NCBI GenBank assembly: GCA_001920415.1
Contig: MNJR01000141.1
Span: 1-64,000 of the forward strand
Origin: Acidobacteria bacterium 13_1_20CM_3_53_8
Lineage (GTDB): Bacteria > Acidobacteriota > Blastocatellia > Pyrinomonadales > Pyrinomonadaceae
Length of the DNA stretch: 64,000 nucleotides
Reading direction: 5' to 3'
How positions within the stretch are numbered: position 1 is the stretch's first letter; the number at the start of each line of letters is the position of its first letter. The translations under genes and the position numbers were made by a program. Below, piece by piece: positions 1-8,958 of the stretch. Below the pieces are notes generated by a model, which was not told where the DNA came from, searched no databases, and was given only the letters and a program-made list of their open reading frames with translations.

Positions 1-336
1 AAGCATCCCCTCCCGAATGTTGTTGCCGCATTCAAAGACTATCAGGAGGGGATGCTTGCGCGACAGAACAGAAAGCGTATTAAGCAAGAGATGAAGCAAG
101 AGGAAGCACTGCAAAGGCTAAAAGGAAAGAGATTTGATGAGCTTGTTACTTTGGTAAATACCCTGCTCACGTCGGAGCATAAGCACCTTAATGCGCCTAT
201 TAGATTCGCACGAACGCGGGTTATATCCGTAACTATCAAAATCAAAGACAAGACCGAAGCGGAAATATCTTCACAGGACAAGTTTGACTATACACGGCGC
301 AGACGCAAGATTGCGCTTGACGATGAAGAGTTTTAA
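1..336 (+). CDS. Hypothetical protein, 3' part only
   Basis: The reading frame is open from the first base of the window, so the true start lies upstream; the Met at base 52 is only an internal candidate. The visible 111 residues are highly charged, rich in Lys, Arg and Glu, with a probable helical segment over the first half and an acidic C-terminus ending LDDEEF. No catalytic motif or signal sequence is visible and I do not recognise the family. It lies on the outer side of the broken recombinase gene and may belong to the same mobile region. Confidence 0.45.
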   Translation, partial: KHPLPNVVAAFKDYQEGMLARQNRKRIKQEMKQEEALQRLKGKRFDELVTLVNTLLTSEHKHLNAPIRFARTRVISVTIKIKDKTEAEISSQDKFDYTRRRRKIALDDEEF

Positions 337-350
337 GGAAATACCAACTC

Positions 351-386
351 AAAATTACATCACTACCCAAAATTACATCACTACCC
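351..386. repeat. Perfect 18-bp tandem direct repeat
   Basis: Two head-to-tail copies of AAAATTACATCACTACCC, at 351-368 and 369-386, sit between the stop of the upstream gene and the truncated end of the recombinase gene. The position suggests replication slippage or the edge of a past rearrangement that removed the recombinase 3' end. Confidence 0.8.
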
Positions 387-389
387 TAA

Positions 390-1305
390 TTAGAGGGTGC
401 GGGGGTTCGAGTGAGGCTGGATGATATACTGGTCTAAGCCATCTGTTCCCAGCATAGTTCTCCTCTCATGATCCAACTCAAGATAATCATCAATGGCCTG
501 CTTAACGTCAGGTGGCAGCGGCCACACCTCCTCCCTGCCCCGCTTTACTTTGAGCCTAAGAATCCATCGGCCATGACTCCACTTAATATATGATAGGCGG
601 GTGGTACACGCTTTCGTGACCCGCAAGCTCAACCGCAGCATTATAGCGGTTCTCACTTGGGTGCGACCACTCTGATCAAGGCATGCAGGTCAGTCCCGCC
701 TGCGGTAGCGGGCGGGTATCGGTGCGGCTACGACCCGCCCGCTACCGCAGGCGGTACTGACATGAGTCGCATTCAAGTGAGAACCGCTATAAAAGCATCA
801 GCGCATGATCACGAGCGCCCTCCGGAGTTGAACGGTTCGGTCCGCTCAAAAGGTAACGCACTTCTTTCGGCGTGAGAGCTCGCCCTGCTGGCGTGTCGGG
901 CGTTGGCGGCGTCGGGACAAGCCGCGTCGAGGCCGGATTGCATTCTAAATGTCCATCGGCAATCAAATAGTCATAAAAGCTTCGCAGGATAGAGAGCTTT
1001 AAGGCGACTGTATTAGCACTCTTCTTGTTATTGATTAAGTGGTCTCGGTAAGCGATCACATGCTGTGATGTTACCTGCGTTGGGTTCATGTGTTTAACGA
1101 AGACGAAAAAGCTCTTGATAGCTATGCTGTAAGTTTGCCTCGTCGCTACAGAGATCGATTTAAAAATAAAAGTGTCCGCCAAACTGAGATCAAATTTTCT
1201 TTGGTCTTCAGTCTGTTCTGGACTCTGAAGTTCGATATCGTCACAAATCTGAGGGGTTGCAAGATCATTTCCGGCAAGCGCTGGTGGCATAGGCCTTTGT
1301 ATCAA
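390..1305 (-). pseudogene. Tyrosine recombinase (XerC/D type), split by a MITE and truncated
   Basis: The N-terminal half (1305 to about 790) has the SAM-like DNA-binding fold of phage-type integrases, with ATRQTYSIAIKSFFVF and NTVALKLSILRSFYDYL. It is cut off just after GARDHALMLL by a stop created by the inserted 146-bp element. The frame resumes on the other side with MLRLSLRVTKAC and the beta-strand region around WILRLKVKRGRE. Removing the element plus one TA rejoins the halves in frame (codons CTT TTA ATG CTG). The protein then ends at QPHSNPRTL, before the His-x-x-Arg and Tyr catalytic motifs, so the gene is dead even without the insertion. The likely start is TTG 1305 behind AAAGGA, or ATG 1290. 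It marks the edge of an accessory island. Confidence 0.85.
644..789. mobile_element. 146-bp MITE, copy 1, inserted in the recombinase gene
   Basis: The element begins TAGCGGTTCTCACTTG and ends with the inverse CAAGTGAGAACCGCTA, is flanked by TA on both sides (642-643 and 790-791), and has an inner palindrome around CCGCCTGCGGTAGCGGGCGG, so almost the whole unit can fold as one hairpin. A second copy at 32526-32671 differs by one visible base. No transposase is encoded; TA target duplication suggests mobilisation by an IS630/Tc1-mariner-type enzyme elsewhere (inference). The clean in-frame reconstruction of the host gene supports the boundaries. Confidence 0.9.
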
Positions 1306-1774
1306 GGTCCTTTCTCTGAAATTCGCACGGTCTTATACAACTGGGATTCAACTTGTAAGTGCAGAAGTTCTTTGATTGAAGAATACCTCATCCTGTATCC
1401 GAACGCCGAGCATCTCGTCCAAGCGCTGGAGGTGGGTTTAAGTCTCAAGCTACCCGAAGTTGACAAAAGATACTTTTATTACTTCGTCTGCTTCTATTGC
1501 GCGTAAGTAGCTTTTGCTCTCCGATACGTTACGTCCGGCAATCCGGAAAGTATCCGGCAAACCGACCTCGTATCGAACTGAATTCCCGTAAAACAGCGGT
1601 TCTGCTAAGCCATTCCCGTGGCACACGACATGCACTGTGTAAGAGCGCGAGTAGTTGAAATAGGTTGGAGTTGAGATAGCTAAAACAGGCCCAGCCTAAA
1701 ACCAGAGTAAGTCAGCGGGTGAACTTTAGTCGCCCGGTGCTTGAAACCCTTAACAGGTATGAAAGGAGAAAGTC
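1306..1774. other. Stretch with no convincing gene
   Basis: Short frames exist on both strands here (1090-1506 on +, 1450-1635 on -), but none has a recognisable motif, a good ribosome site or a plausible composition, and the first overlaps the recombinase antisense. The only clear signal is the AGGAG at 1764-1768 that serves the next gene. It probably contains decayed mobile DNA and the promoter of the small secreted protein gene. Confidence 0.4.
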
Positions 1775-2107
1775 ATGGTGAAGAGGATATTTGGTATAGC
1801 GTTGATGCCTTTTGTGATCGCGTGCGCATTAGGTGGTGCAGTAATCGGTAACGATTTCCAACGCGGAATCGAGATGCAGGGGTGCTGCGATACAGCGCTG
1901 GGTTCTACGGTGCGAGGTGATCTTCTAGATGAGGTGCTGGATTCGAGCAACATCATCGTAAGCCACTTTCCAAAGAATCAGCTTTTGGAAGAAAACCTCC
2001 CAGTAACATCGCTGCCACAGAAAGAGTTGCTAGAAGATCAGGTGGCGCTGTTAGATTCGTCAAACTTCGTAGGTGGTCTCGATCTGCAAGATAAGCTGGT
2101 GCTTTGA
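1775..2107 (+). CDS. Small predicted secreted or membrane-anchored acidic protein
   Basis: 110 residues. AGGAG lies 6 nt before the ATG, which supports real translation. Residues 1-25 (MVKRIFGIALMPFVIACALG) look like a signal peptide, with a Cys at position 17 that could be a weak lipobox. The rest is acidic and Leu-rich, with a loosely repeated motif LL-D/E-E/D followed by SSN (DLLDEVLDSSN, QLLEENL, ELLEDQVALLDSSN). Adjacent cysteines occur at GCCD. I recognise no family. It lies on the same strand upstream of the kinase-CHAT operon with a 364-nt gap, so it may be an extracytoplasmic partner, ligand or substrate of that system; this is only a positional argument. It could instead be an unrelated island gene. 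Confidence 0.55.
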   Translation: MVKRIFGIALMPFVIACALGGAVIGNDFQRGIEMQGCCDTALGSTVRGDLLDEVLDSSNIIVSHFPKNQLLEENLPVTSLPQKELLEDQVALLDSSNFVGGLDLQDKLVL

Positions 2108-2155
2108 GCTGGAGCTACAAGAGTAGTTAGCTCTTTGAGACAACCGAGTAACCTT

Positions 2156-2281
2156 GTGAATCAAGGGCAGAGATTTAGCATCTAGAATCAGCGGTACAGT
2201 TCTCCGATTGGCTAGCAAGCCACTTTGTTCCTCTGTAAGCGCTGCATCTGCGACACAGCTAATTCTCTGCCCTTGATTCGC
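2156..2281. repeat. 24-bp inverted repeat with 78-nt spacer, upstream of the kinase operon
   Basis: The arm GTGAATCAAGGGCAGAGATT (2156 onward) returns as its reverse complement ending at 2281; 22 of 24 positions match. The gap between the small protein gene and the kinase (2108-2471) otherwise shows no gene with good support, though one + frame ends in a Cys/Arg-rich tail (YSPECKRRQ) just before the kinase. The repeat may be a small mobile unit, or a long-range hairpin in the leader of the operon. Confidence 0.6.
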
Positions 2282-2471
2282 ACTGCTGTCGTCTGAGAGT
2301 CGCCGCACGCTTTCTTCGCCTCTGACGCCAGCCCGCCTGAGACATGTACCGAGAAAAGTCAGGACATGGGCGACCTTGATTCAGCGAGGGGCAGCCAAGC
2401 GGAAAGCCCATAGGGTACGGAAGTTTTACAGTCCAGAATGCAAACGGCGACAGGAGGTATAGCTTAACTCC

Positions 2472-5400
2472 ATGAACTTCATTCAGATGGTTCAAGATTT
2501 TTTCAGATTCCTCGTTGCACATGAATCGGCGACACACCTGTTGACGGCTATCATGTCGCTCTCATTCGCGCTCGTGATTTTCTTGGTGCTGCGCCGCTTC
2601 AATGTCTCGCAAAACGACGCATGGGCTAAGCCCTTTGCATGGGCTTTTGTCGTTCTTGCCGCGCTGCATTCGCTCCCGCTCTTATTAGTGCTGCTCAAAC
2701 AACTCGGAATAACATCGCCCTACACGTCCTACGTGTTTTACCTTGTCGCCGCCGCCGGTTCGAGTCTGTCCAATTACCTTTTTTTTCTGGTCGGCATCAG
2801 CTTAGGATTATTTCGCCTCAAAGCTGCCGCTACCAAACACATCAAATACACAGCCCTCGTACTCCTGTTTATCGCAGCTCTTATCTCGACAATTGGAGAT
2901 ATAAAGATTGAGCAACTTCAGATAGTAGGCCATTGGTGGTCGTGGGCGCGCATTCCAGATGTTTTATTCTCAACGTCGGCTTTATTGTTTGTAGGGTGGG
3001 TGCTGTATAGCAATGTAAGTTCACGTCGTGCTCCTCGCATGGCATTATTGGCGCAGATAACGCTGGCGGCAGCAGTGGCCTACGCGGCTCTTTTCATCTT
3101 GTACGGTGCCCACCCCTTGATGGCTCAGGCGGGGTGGGCCGATTGGTTGGTCACCGGTCAGCCAAAGCTAAGTGAGAAAATCTGGGCGATGGACGCGGCC
3201 GTCATGTCTCTATCGCTTCCCTTGAAATTCGGCTATTTCTTCCCCGCCTTAACCCTGATGTTGATGATCGCCGATCCAGCCGAGGGGATCAGGCGGCTGC
3301 TGAAAAATGTTACCCACGGCGAGGCCGAGTTTTTGGATAACAACGGTGTGACCCGCTCAATACAGGAGGAGATCAAAGCCGACCGGGTTGAACTCTACAT
3401 AAAACTGCCGGGCACGGAGAGAGACAAGGTCGCCTATTACTGCTACTCACGCAAGAACGGAGAGGTCGGACAACCGGAAGAGATTCAGTTTGATAAGGAC
3501 ACGGTCTACGGCTGGGTTATGAGCGGTCCCAACAGAGTCTTGCTGTTTCGCCTGATTAACTACGCAGACAGCGTACCTGACCACTTAAGACAACGATTGT
3601 CCCCGCGCTCGTCCGTCATTGCCGTGCCTATCCTTTTCCACAATGCGGTCATCGGCTGCCTGAAGGCGAACATTGGCAAGGAGAATGGCGCTGAGGACGA
3701 GAAATCCGCTGAGAAGAATGTGGCTGAGGATGAGAAATTCGCCGAGGCGGACTTGCAGAATATACACAGGTTCGCAGCCCTGCTCTCGCCCATTAGTCAG
3801 GATCATCGCAAGGGGGAGGCATCGAAAGAGATCAGCCATCGCCTGACTAAGTTACAGGTCGAAGCCCGCGATTATGACATCGATAGAGACATCGGGAATG
3901 TAGCGCATATCGCCCAAGACATCCTCGCCCCGCTAGCAACCGGGATTTCAATCAAAGCCGGATTTCGCCACTACGAGGAGTACTTCCCCAAAGACTCACC
4001 CTACCGCGCGATGATGGAGAGGCAGATGAATTCCCCCGACTCAACAACAGTCTCCGCAGGTGGTCGTAAAAGTCCAGACTTTCTGCTCAAAGAGCTGAAA
4101 GTTGCTTCGGGTGAACTGACAGGCAAGTCAGATGGCGAACACCCTCTAGGCAAGCTCGTGTTGGCGGCTCATCCCACTGTGAAAAGAACCAAACTGCCAG
4201 CGTCAGCCCTCGTCTCGAAGCTGATTTACAGCCGGGATGTGTCGAATTTAATCACGGACGCCTTGCTCAACTTCATTCGCGGGTCGCTCAACGAGACCAC
4301 GAGAGAGCTAAACATACGCATGAGTCGCTTGGGCGCGACGAAAGCGCCTGCGGGGGCTGAGCAGGCGGTTGAGGTGGAGCGACAGGATAACGTGCCCACA
4401 TGGTTCGAGACGATAGATGAAATGGCGAGGAAGGTCGGCTTCCTGTGGACTGTGGCGAAGTATTCAAACCACCACGAGTGGCTCGGCAGTGAGATAGAAC
4501 TAGTGAAAGAGTTGGAAGGCAGGAAAAACCTCTGGCAGGATAAAGGTAAAGTTGAGAAAGAAGGGCAGACACACAACATTTACGAAGATTATGCGCCTAA
4601 CATTGATATTGCGCTCTGCACTATCAAGCAGCCCGAGAGGGAGACATCTCACGTCATCAGGATTTCTTTACGCGAAAGCGAACAAGTGGTGTGGCTAGGC
4701 GTGGGCAACCCTGTTTTCGAGTTGGAATTTGATTACCTTTCCCCATGGCTGGGATTCATTCTGCGATTCGGGGATATCGCGCACACCAGCCTGAAGCAAA
4801 ACTTGAGCAAGCAGAAGCAAGAGAAATTTGAGAAAGAGGCAGCGGAGGCTATCGGGATCGCCACCGTCTGGGTGATGACCAACACCTTCGTCCACCAGAT
4901 GGTAAACCAGGTGCGGGACCTGACCAGCCCCCTGACCATGCTGGAGGATGCGGTCAAACGCGGCAGGTTGAAAGGTAACGAGAATCACAGGAAGATAATT
5001 CTCGGTATGGGCGAGGCTGTCTCCCAGATCGAAGGGCTGATGAAGCTTTTCTCCAAAGAGACGAAGCCCGATGACCGGCGACCCTGTTCGTTAGATGAGG
5101 CCTATCAGTACGCCTTTGACCTCCTGCGGGCCGCGCTAGCGAGGTATAACATCAATGTCACCACAGACAACCTTGACGGGCAAGTCGTTGATGTTCCTTT
5201 CTACGTGGCGGCCTACGCTCTAGCCAACCTGCTCAATAATGCCAGGGACGCCATCAGGGACGGGAAGGTGAAACACGGGCTGATAGAAGTCAGGGCCGAA
5301 GAGACGCAGACAATGATCCTATGCCACGTTACCGACAACGGTCTCGGCGTGCCTCCCGACTTCACAACACCGTTTGAATCAGGCGGGAAAAGTAGCAAAG

Positions 5401-5537
5401 CTCATGGCAGCGGATTGGGACTCTACCTATCAGCACACTCGTTACGGGAGAACCGGGGCGACATAAAACTCACCAGTCGCGGTCCGACCCCCCCTACCAC
5501 ATTTACGCTCTGTTTTCCCAAACAGAGAAAAGATTAA
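2472..5537 (+). CDS. Membrane sensor histidine kinase of the CHAT-linked operon
   Basis: 1021 residues, far longer than a common kinase. Residues 1-270 contain about seven hydrophobic helices without a clear extracytoplasmic loop domain. A GAF-like segment follows (about 285-440, including SSVIAVPILFHNAVIGCLKA), then a 350-residue region of unknown fold. The catalytic core is at the C-terminus: a DHp-like helix with candidate phospho-acceptor His808 (NTFVHQMVNQVRD), N-box at about 920 (NLLNNARDAI), G1 DNGLGVP at about 955 and G2 GSGLGLYL at about 980. The H-box is divergent from the classical HELRTPL. The only in-frame ATG is at 2472; AGGAGG is 14 nt upstream, longer than usual. First of four co-directional genes; 64 nt separate it from the receiver gene. 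Autophosphorylation and relay to the next gene are inferred. Confidence 0.85.
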   Translation: MNFIQMVQDFFRFLVAHESATHLLTAIMSLSFALVIFLVLRRFNVSQNDAWAKPFAWAFVVLAALHSLPLLLVLLKQLGITSPYTSYVFYLVAAAGSSLSNYLFFLVGISLGLFRLKAAATKHIKYTALVLLFIAALISTIGDIKIEQLQIVGHWWSWARIPDVLFSTSALLFVGWVLYSNVSSRRAPRMALLAQITLAAAVAYAALFILYGAHPLMAQAGWADWLVTGQPKLSEKIWAMDAAVMSLSLPLKFGYFFPALTLMLMIADPAEGIRRLLKNVTHGEAEFLDNNGVTRSIQEEIKADRVELYIKLPGTERDKVAYYCYSRKNGEVGQPEEIQFDKDTVYGWVMSGPNRVLLFRLINYADSVPDHLRQRLSPRSSVIAVPILFHNAVIGCLKANIGKENGAEDEKSAEKNVAEDEKFAEADLQNIHRFAALLSPISQDHRKGEASKEISHRLTKLQVEARDYDIDRDIGNVAHIAQDILAPLATGISIKAGFRHYEEYFPKDSPYRAMMERQMNSPDSTTVSAGGRKSPDFLLKELKVASGELTGKSDGEHPLGKLVLAAHPTVKRTKLPASALVSKLIYSRDVSNLITDALLNFIRGSLNETTRELNIRMSRLGATKAPAGAEQAVEVERQDNVPTWFETIDEMARKVGFLWTVAKYSNHHEWLGSEIELVKELEGRKNLWQDKGKVEKEGQTHNIYEDYAPNIDIALCTIKQPERETSHVIRISLRESEQVVWLGVGNPVFELEFDYLSPWLGFILRFGDIAHTSLKQNLSKQKQEKFEKEAAEAIGIATVWVMTNTFVHQMVNQVRDLTSPLTMLEDAVKRGRLKGNENHRKIILGMGEAVSQIEGLMKLFSKETKPDDRRPCSLDEAYQYAFDLLRAALARYNINVTTDNLDGQVVDVPFYVAAYALANLLNNARDAIRDGKVKHGLIEVRAEETQTMILCHVTDNGLGVPPDFTTPFESGGKSSKAHGSGLGLYLSAHSLRENRGDIKLTSRGPTPPTTFTLCFPKQRKD

Positions 5538-5601
5538 GCCAACATTATATAGCACTGCCAAGCCACAATCGCGCGACGGCGGTGTAAAAGGAGTAACTAT
5601 C

Positions 5602-7284
5602 ATGGCAAGGAAGAAAGTGCTAATCGTCGAAGACAAGGAGCGACTAAGAATATCACTATACGAGCTACTAGATGCGCGCGGCTTTGAAGTCTACAGCGCG
5701 GGTCGCGTCGCCGAAGCTCGTAAACTGGTTGAGGAGCATGGGGAAGAGTTCGACGTAGCCGTACTGGACATGAGACTAGAAGACCCTGATGAGCCGAATA
5801 TTACTGGGGCCGACATCGGCATCGAGTTTCGTTACAAGAAAAAAGGTTATCCGCCCGAATTCCTCATCTATTCTGCTCATCCCGAGGTTGATTATTATCG
5901 CTTGGCTTTGAAGCTCGGCGTGGCGGCTTATCTGGCGAAACAGGTAGAGAACGAAATTGATGTGGTCCGGCACGTGAAGGTGCTGGCCTTGCGCCACGCG
6001 TTGAGCAGCGAAAATCCTGTGACTGCCGACCGGGTCGCCCGGATAGCGGCGCAGAGCCATAGCCGCTTCGAAGCAATCGTGAAGTTTTGCCATAACATAC
6101 TCAAACCAGAGTTCGAGTCCTGCCTTGGAGCGCCGTTCATCATTTTGCTCAGCGAAGGGAATAGTACGCAGAACTGCAGCGATAATGCCGACCTGCCTCA
6201 AGCGAGCAACCCGTTCTACCACACGCTCCAGGCTTTGGCGCACGGTAAGGGCAGCCCTATCGAACCTTTCGTCCTCAAGAGGAGCGAGTTGGAAGCGCCG
6301 ACAGACGCGGAAGCCGCGAAGCTGTATGAAAAGTTGAACGGGGCTGCCTTCGTCCCGCTTTCCATCTCCCGAGACTTCAGGCTCTCAATCGGCATCCTAC
6401 AGGAGCAAGAAAGCGAGAAGACGCCCGTGCCGGAGGACGCTAAGGCCCTCTGCAAAATTCTGGCGCAGTATCTCCGCCCGACCGTCCTTGAGAATTTGCT
6501 TCACATCTGGCCCCGGTGGACCGAGCTAAGGGCTACACGCACTAGCACAGCGAAGCTATGTCTGTTCGTCGGGCAAGAGTTGAAGGATATGCTCCCCGCT
6601 GAGGAAACCGGTGGGTCATTAGCTGAAGATTCGCTCTGGCGCATGCGGAATCTGGCGAACGACCTAGTTGACACGGGCGAACTGCTGAACGATCTGCAAA
6701 ACAGGCGCTGGGATGAAAAAAGTAGTCCTGTTTCTATCAAAGAGATCGCCGAAACGTCGTGGCGTTGGATAACGCAGGCCGAAGAGGTGCCCGGTAAGAG
6801 TTTCGAGATAGTGGGAGACTGCACCGTCGAAGCGGATAGAAGAGATTTAGAGATAGCAGTTTCTCGCCTGTTGCACTGGCTAGCGCAACGGCGCGCGGCG
6901 ACGCCTTTTGATGAAGAGCCGCTAGTCTCACTTCAATGCCGGAAAGATGAGGACGGACCAATAATTGTCTTTGAGGATAAAAGTCAGCGTCTCAATAAAG
7001 AGCTACGCGCCAACATGTTCGCACCGTTCACACAGGCCGTCCAGGTTCCCTTCACGTCTGAGGCCGAGTCATTAGAGTCGAAGGGGCACGCATCGGAGGC
7101 TGCGGCAGAAAATGTGGGACGCAAGCGCGCAGGCCGCTACCTTCCGCTATACCTGGCTAAAGTGCTAGTTGAAGGGCGGTATCACGGCACTCTGGAGGAT
7201 CACTCCGACGATGAAGATTTGAAGGAACTGACATACAGGCACCGAATCGTGATGCGATTCCCGCCAAGCAGGAACAAAGATTGA
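5602..7284 (+). CDS. Response regulator: receiver fused to GAF-like region and degenerate kinase core
   Basis: 560 residues. The receiver (1-135) keeps the acidic pair E10/D11, phospho-acceptor D56 in VAVLDMRLED, S91 and K113 in YLAKQ, so it should be phosphorylatable. The middle (about 150-300) resembles a GAF fold. Residues 320-555 follow the order of a HisKA/HATPase core but lack the catalytic boxes: the N-box position reads AVSRLLHWLAQ without Asn, G1 becomes VFEDKSQ, and the G2 lid lacks GxGLG (RYLPLYLAKVLVEG). It is probably a non-catalytic kinase-like scaffold that binds the partner kinase. No DNA-binding domain is present, so output must be by protein contact. Its stop codon overlaps the TTG start of the CHAT gene. 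Confidence 0.8.
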   Translation: MARKKVLIVEDKERLRISLYELLDARGFEVYSAGRVAEARKLVEEHGEEFDVAVLDMRLEDPDEPNITGADIGIEFRYKKKGYPPEFLIYSAHPEVDYYRLALKLGVAAYLAKQVENEIDVVRHVKVLALRHALSSENPVTADRVARIAAQSHSRFEAIVKFCHNILKPEFESCLGAPFIILLSEGNSTQNCSDNADLPQASNPFYHTLQALAHGKGSPIEPFVLKRSELEAPTDAEAAKLYEKLNGAAFVPLSISRDFRLSIGILQEQESEKTPVPEDAKALCKILAQYLRPTVLENLLHIWPRWTELRATRTSTAKLCLFVGQELKDMLPAEETGGSLAEDSLWRMRNLANDLVDTGELLNDLQNRRWDEKSSPVSIKEIAETSWRWITQAEEVPGKSFEIVGDCTVEADRRDLEIAVSRLLHWLAQRRAATPFDEEPLVSLQCRKDEDGPIIVFEDKSQRLNKELRANMFAPFTQAVQVPFTSEAESLESKGHASEAAAENVGRKRAGRYLPLYLAKVLVEGRYHGTLEDHSDDEDLKELTYRHRIVMRFPPSRNKD

Positions 7285-8957
7285 AGAGTTCGAAAGCTCA
7301 GATGTCCGGAAGAGTTCGCATGATCTTACCAGATGTGGCACAGCTCTTGATCTATGGGCAGCGAGGTGTCTGTATGCGGGTTGATGTCATCGTCATGGCC
7401 GAGAAAAACACCCAGCTTGTTATGAGTTGGACGTTGCGACCTAACCGCAAAGGCGAGTTGCGCGCCGTGTGTCATAACGGCTCCAGTCAATCGCCTGAAA
7501 AGTCATGGAAAGACCTTGCACTTAAAATTAACCGCCGCGCGCTGAGAGGCAACCACGCTCCCGTAGAAATCTTTCTGTACTTGCGTGATGGTCTGCGTAG
7601 TAGCATCTATGATTATGGCATCTTGGAAGATATCGTCTTAAGTGCGCTGGAGCATGCGTGGGCCGGGAAGCTGTACGTTGTATGGGATAGACTCCCCGCT
7701 ACTGCGCTGGAGGCGGGCTTCGGTGAAGAACAGGAACAGATACTGCTCGCCAAGTGTTTCTGCGCCTTCCTCTGCGGGAGAGTTACAGACCTGATCGAGC
7801 TTAATCACAGAGAAAAACCGCGTGGAAGATTAACTTGTGAGGAGGAGAGACAACTCCTTCGCGGTTGCGCCGCTAAATCACAGAGGCGTTGGGAGATACT
7901 TCAAGGCGTCGCTAGTGAAGGCGGGTGGGGTTATATCGCGCGCAAGAATGCGCGGATACTGGGAAGCTTCTTGAGCGAGCTTGTCAGCGAGGGCTGTCTG
8001 CTCTCTTCCGGCACCAATCATGTCATCATTCTCGATGCCGCTCCCGAGTTTGGCCCCAAGGAGTTATTAGACGAATTCAGAAGAGTCAACCGGGTTAACA
8101 ATGGCATCGTCGCGGCGACGCCTGAAGGTTACTCAAAAGATTTATGCTATCAATGCCGCGGCGAATCTCCGCTCCTGGAGGTGCTGACTTTCAACGGAGT
8201 GTTCGAAGTCGTTTATGCGCTGCTTCAATTGAACACTGTGAGAAAAGTCGAGACTCGTCAGGAACATCTCAAAGCTGACACTCAGGTGGAGATTAAAGAC
8301 GTCAAATTAATTAGGAGCCCGGTTTTTCATCCACCTGCTGCGCAGTCTTCCCCACGGCTGTTGATTACTAGCGCCTTTCATCCCAACGAGGAGCCGGAAC
8401 ATAGTATTGCTGCCGCCCACGAAGTCGGGGCGATGCTCCGCGGGCTGCCCTTCCACCTTGACGTGGTAGTTCACCCGTGCATTACCTGTGAGTCCCTGCC
8501 CAATCTGCTAGAATCCGGGGAGTTCACGGCTTGGATTCACCTCAGTCATGGCGAGAAAGAGGAAGGGCTATACGAGCCGCAACTTAAAGAGTATGCCTCG
8601 CCCCAGAGGTGGCTCACTTGCTTCACGGCTTATAAAAGCAGCTTGAAGTTAGCCGTGTTCTCCTCTTGCGAATCGGCCTGCGTGGCTAGATTGTTCGCCG
8701 AGGCTGGCGTTAGTGTCGCTGTCGGGTTTGAGAGCGTAGTGCTCGTGCAGGCGACCCGACTCCTGGCACAGAAAGTTATCCGCGCAGCCATGTTGGATGG
8801 AAGCGGCCAGGAGTCAATCCTCGAAGCCTTCCGCGATGCCTGCGATAGTCTGGCGGCGAGGACCTATGCCGAGGGTGGCAATGATGTGAGCTACAACGCC
8901 GCCCGCCCAATAGCATTTCGCTCTACCGAAGTAGCATTTCGCTTTACCGGAAAATGA
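7281..8957 (+). CDS. CHAT-domain protease (caspase-like)
   Basis: 558 residues from a TTG start that overlaps the previous stop (TTGA); ATG 7302 is the alternative. The N-terminal 330 residues have no motif I recognise. The C-terminal 210 residues form a CHAT domain: catalytic His423 in WIHLSHGEKEEG after a hydrophobic strand, and catalytic Cys463 in AVFSSCESACVARLF, followed by the helix VSVAVGFESVVLVQATRL and AFRDACDSLAA. Both residues of the dyad are intact, so protease activity is likely. CHAT proteases are known as effectors or processors in conflict and cell-death systems, for example TPR-CHAT with type III-E CRISPR or with bacterial gasdermins. Here the partners are two-component proteins rather than CRISPR or gasdermin genes. 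The substrate is unknown; neighbours are the first candidates. Confidence 0.85.
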   Translation: MKSSKAQMSGRVRMILPDVAQLLIYGQRGVCMRVDVIVMAEKNTQLVMSWTLRPNRKGELRAVCHNGSSQSPEKSWKDLALKINRRALRGNHAPVEIFLYLRDGLRSSIYDYGILEDIVLSALEHAWAGKLYVVWDRLPATALEAGFGEEQEQILLAKCFCAFLCGRVTDLIELNHREKPRGRLTCEEERQLLRGCAAKSQRRWEILQGVASEGGWGYIARKNARILGSFLSELVSEGCLLSSGTNHVIILDAAPEFGPKELLDEFRRVNRVNNGIVAATPEGYSKDLCYQCRGESPLLEVLTFNGVFEVVYALLQLNTVRKVETRQEHLKADTQVEIKDVKLIRSPVFHPPAAQSSPRLLITSAFHPNEEPEHSIAAAHEVGAMLRGLPFHLDVVVHPCITCESLPNLLESGEFTAWIHLSHGEKEEGLYEPQLKEYASPQRWLTCFTAYKSSLKLAVFSSCESACVARLFAEAGVSVAVGFESVVLVQATRLLAQKVIRAAMLDGSGQESILEAFRDACDSLAARTYAEGGNDVSYNAARPIAFRSTEVAFRFTGK

Positions 8958-8958
8958 T

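Noticed and set aside
351-386. CRISPR-like direct repeats
   Set aside because: Two 18-bp copies with no spacer and no cas genes; not an array.
1090-1506. Plus-strand 138-residue ORF
   Set aside because: Half of it is antisense to the recombinase N-terminus; no motif and no ribosome site.
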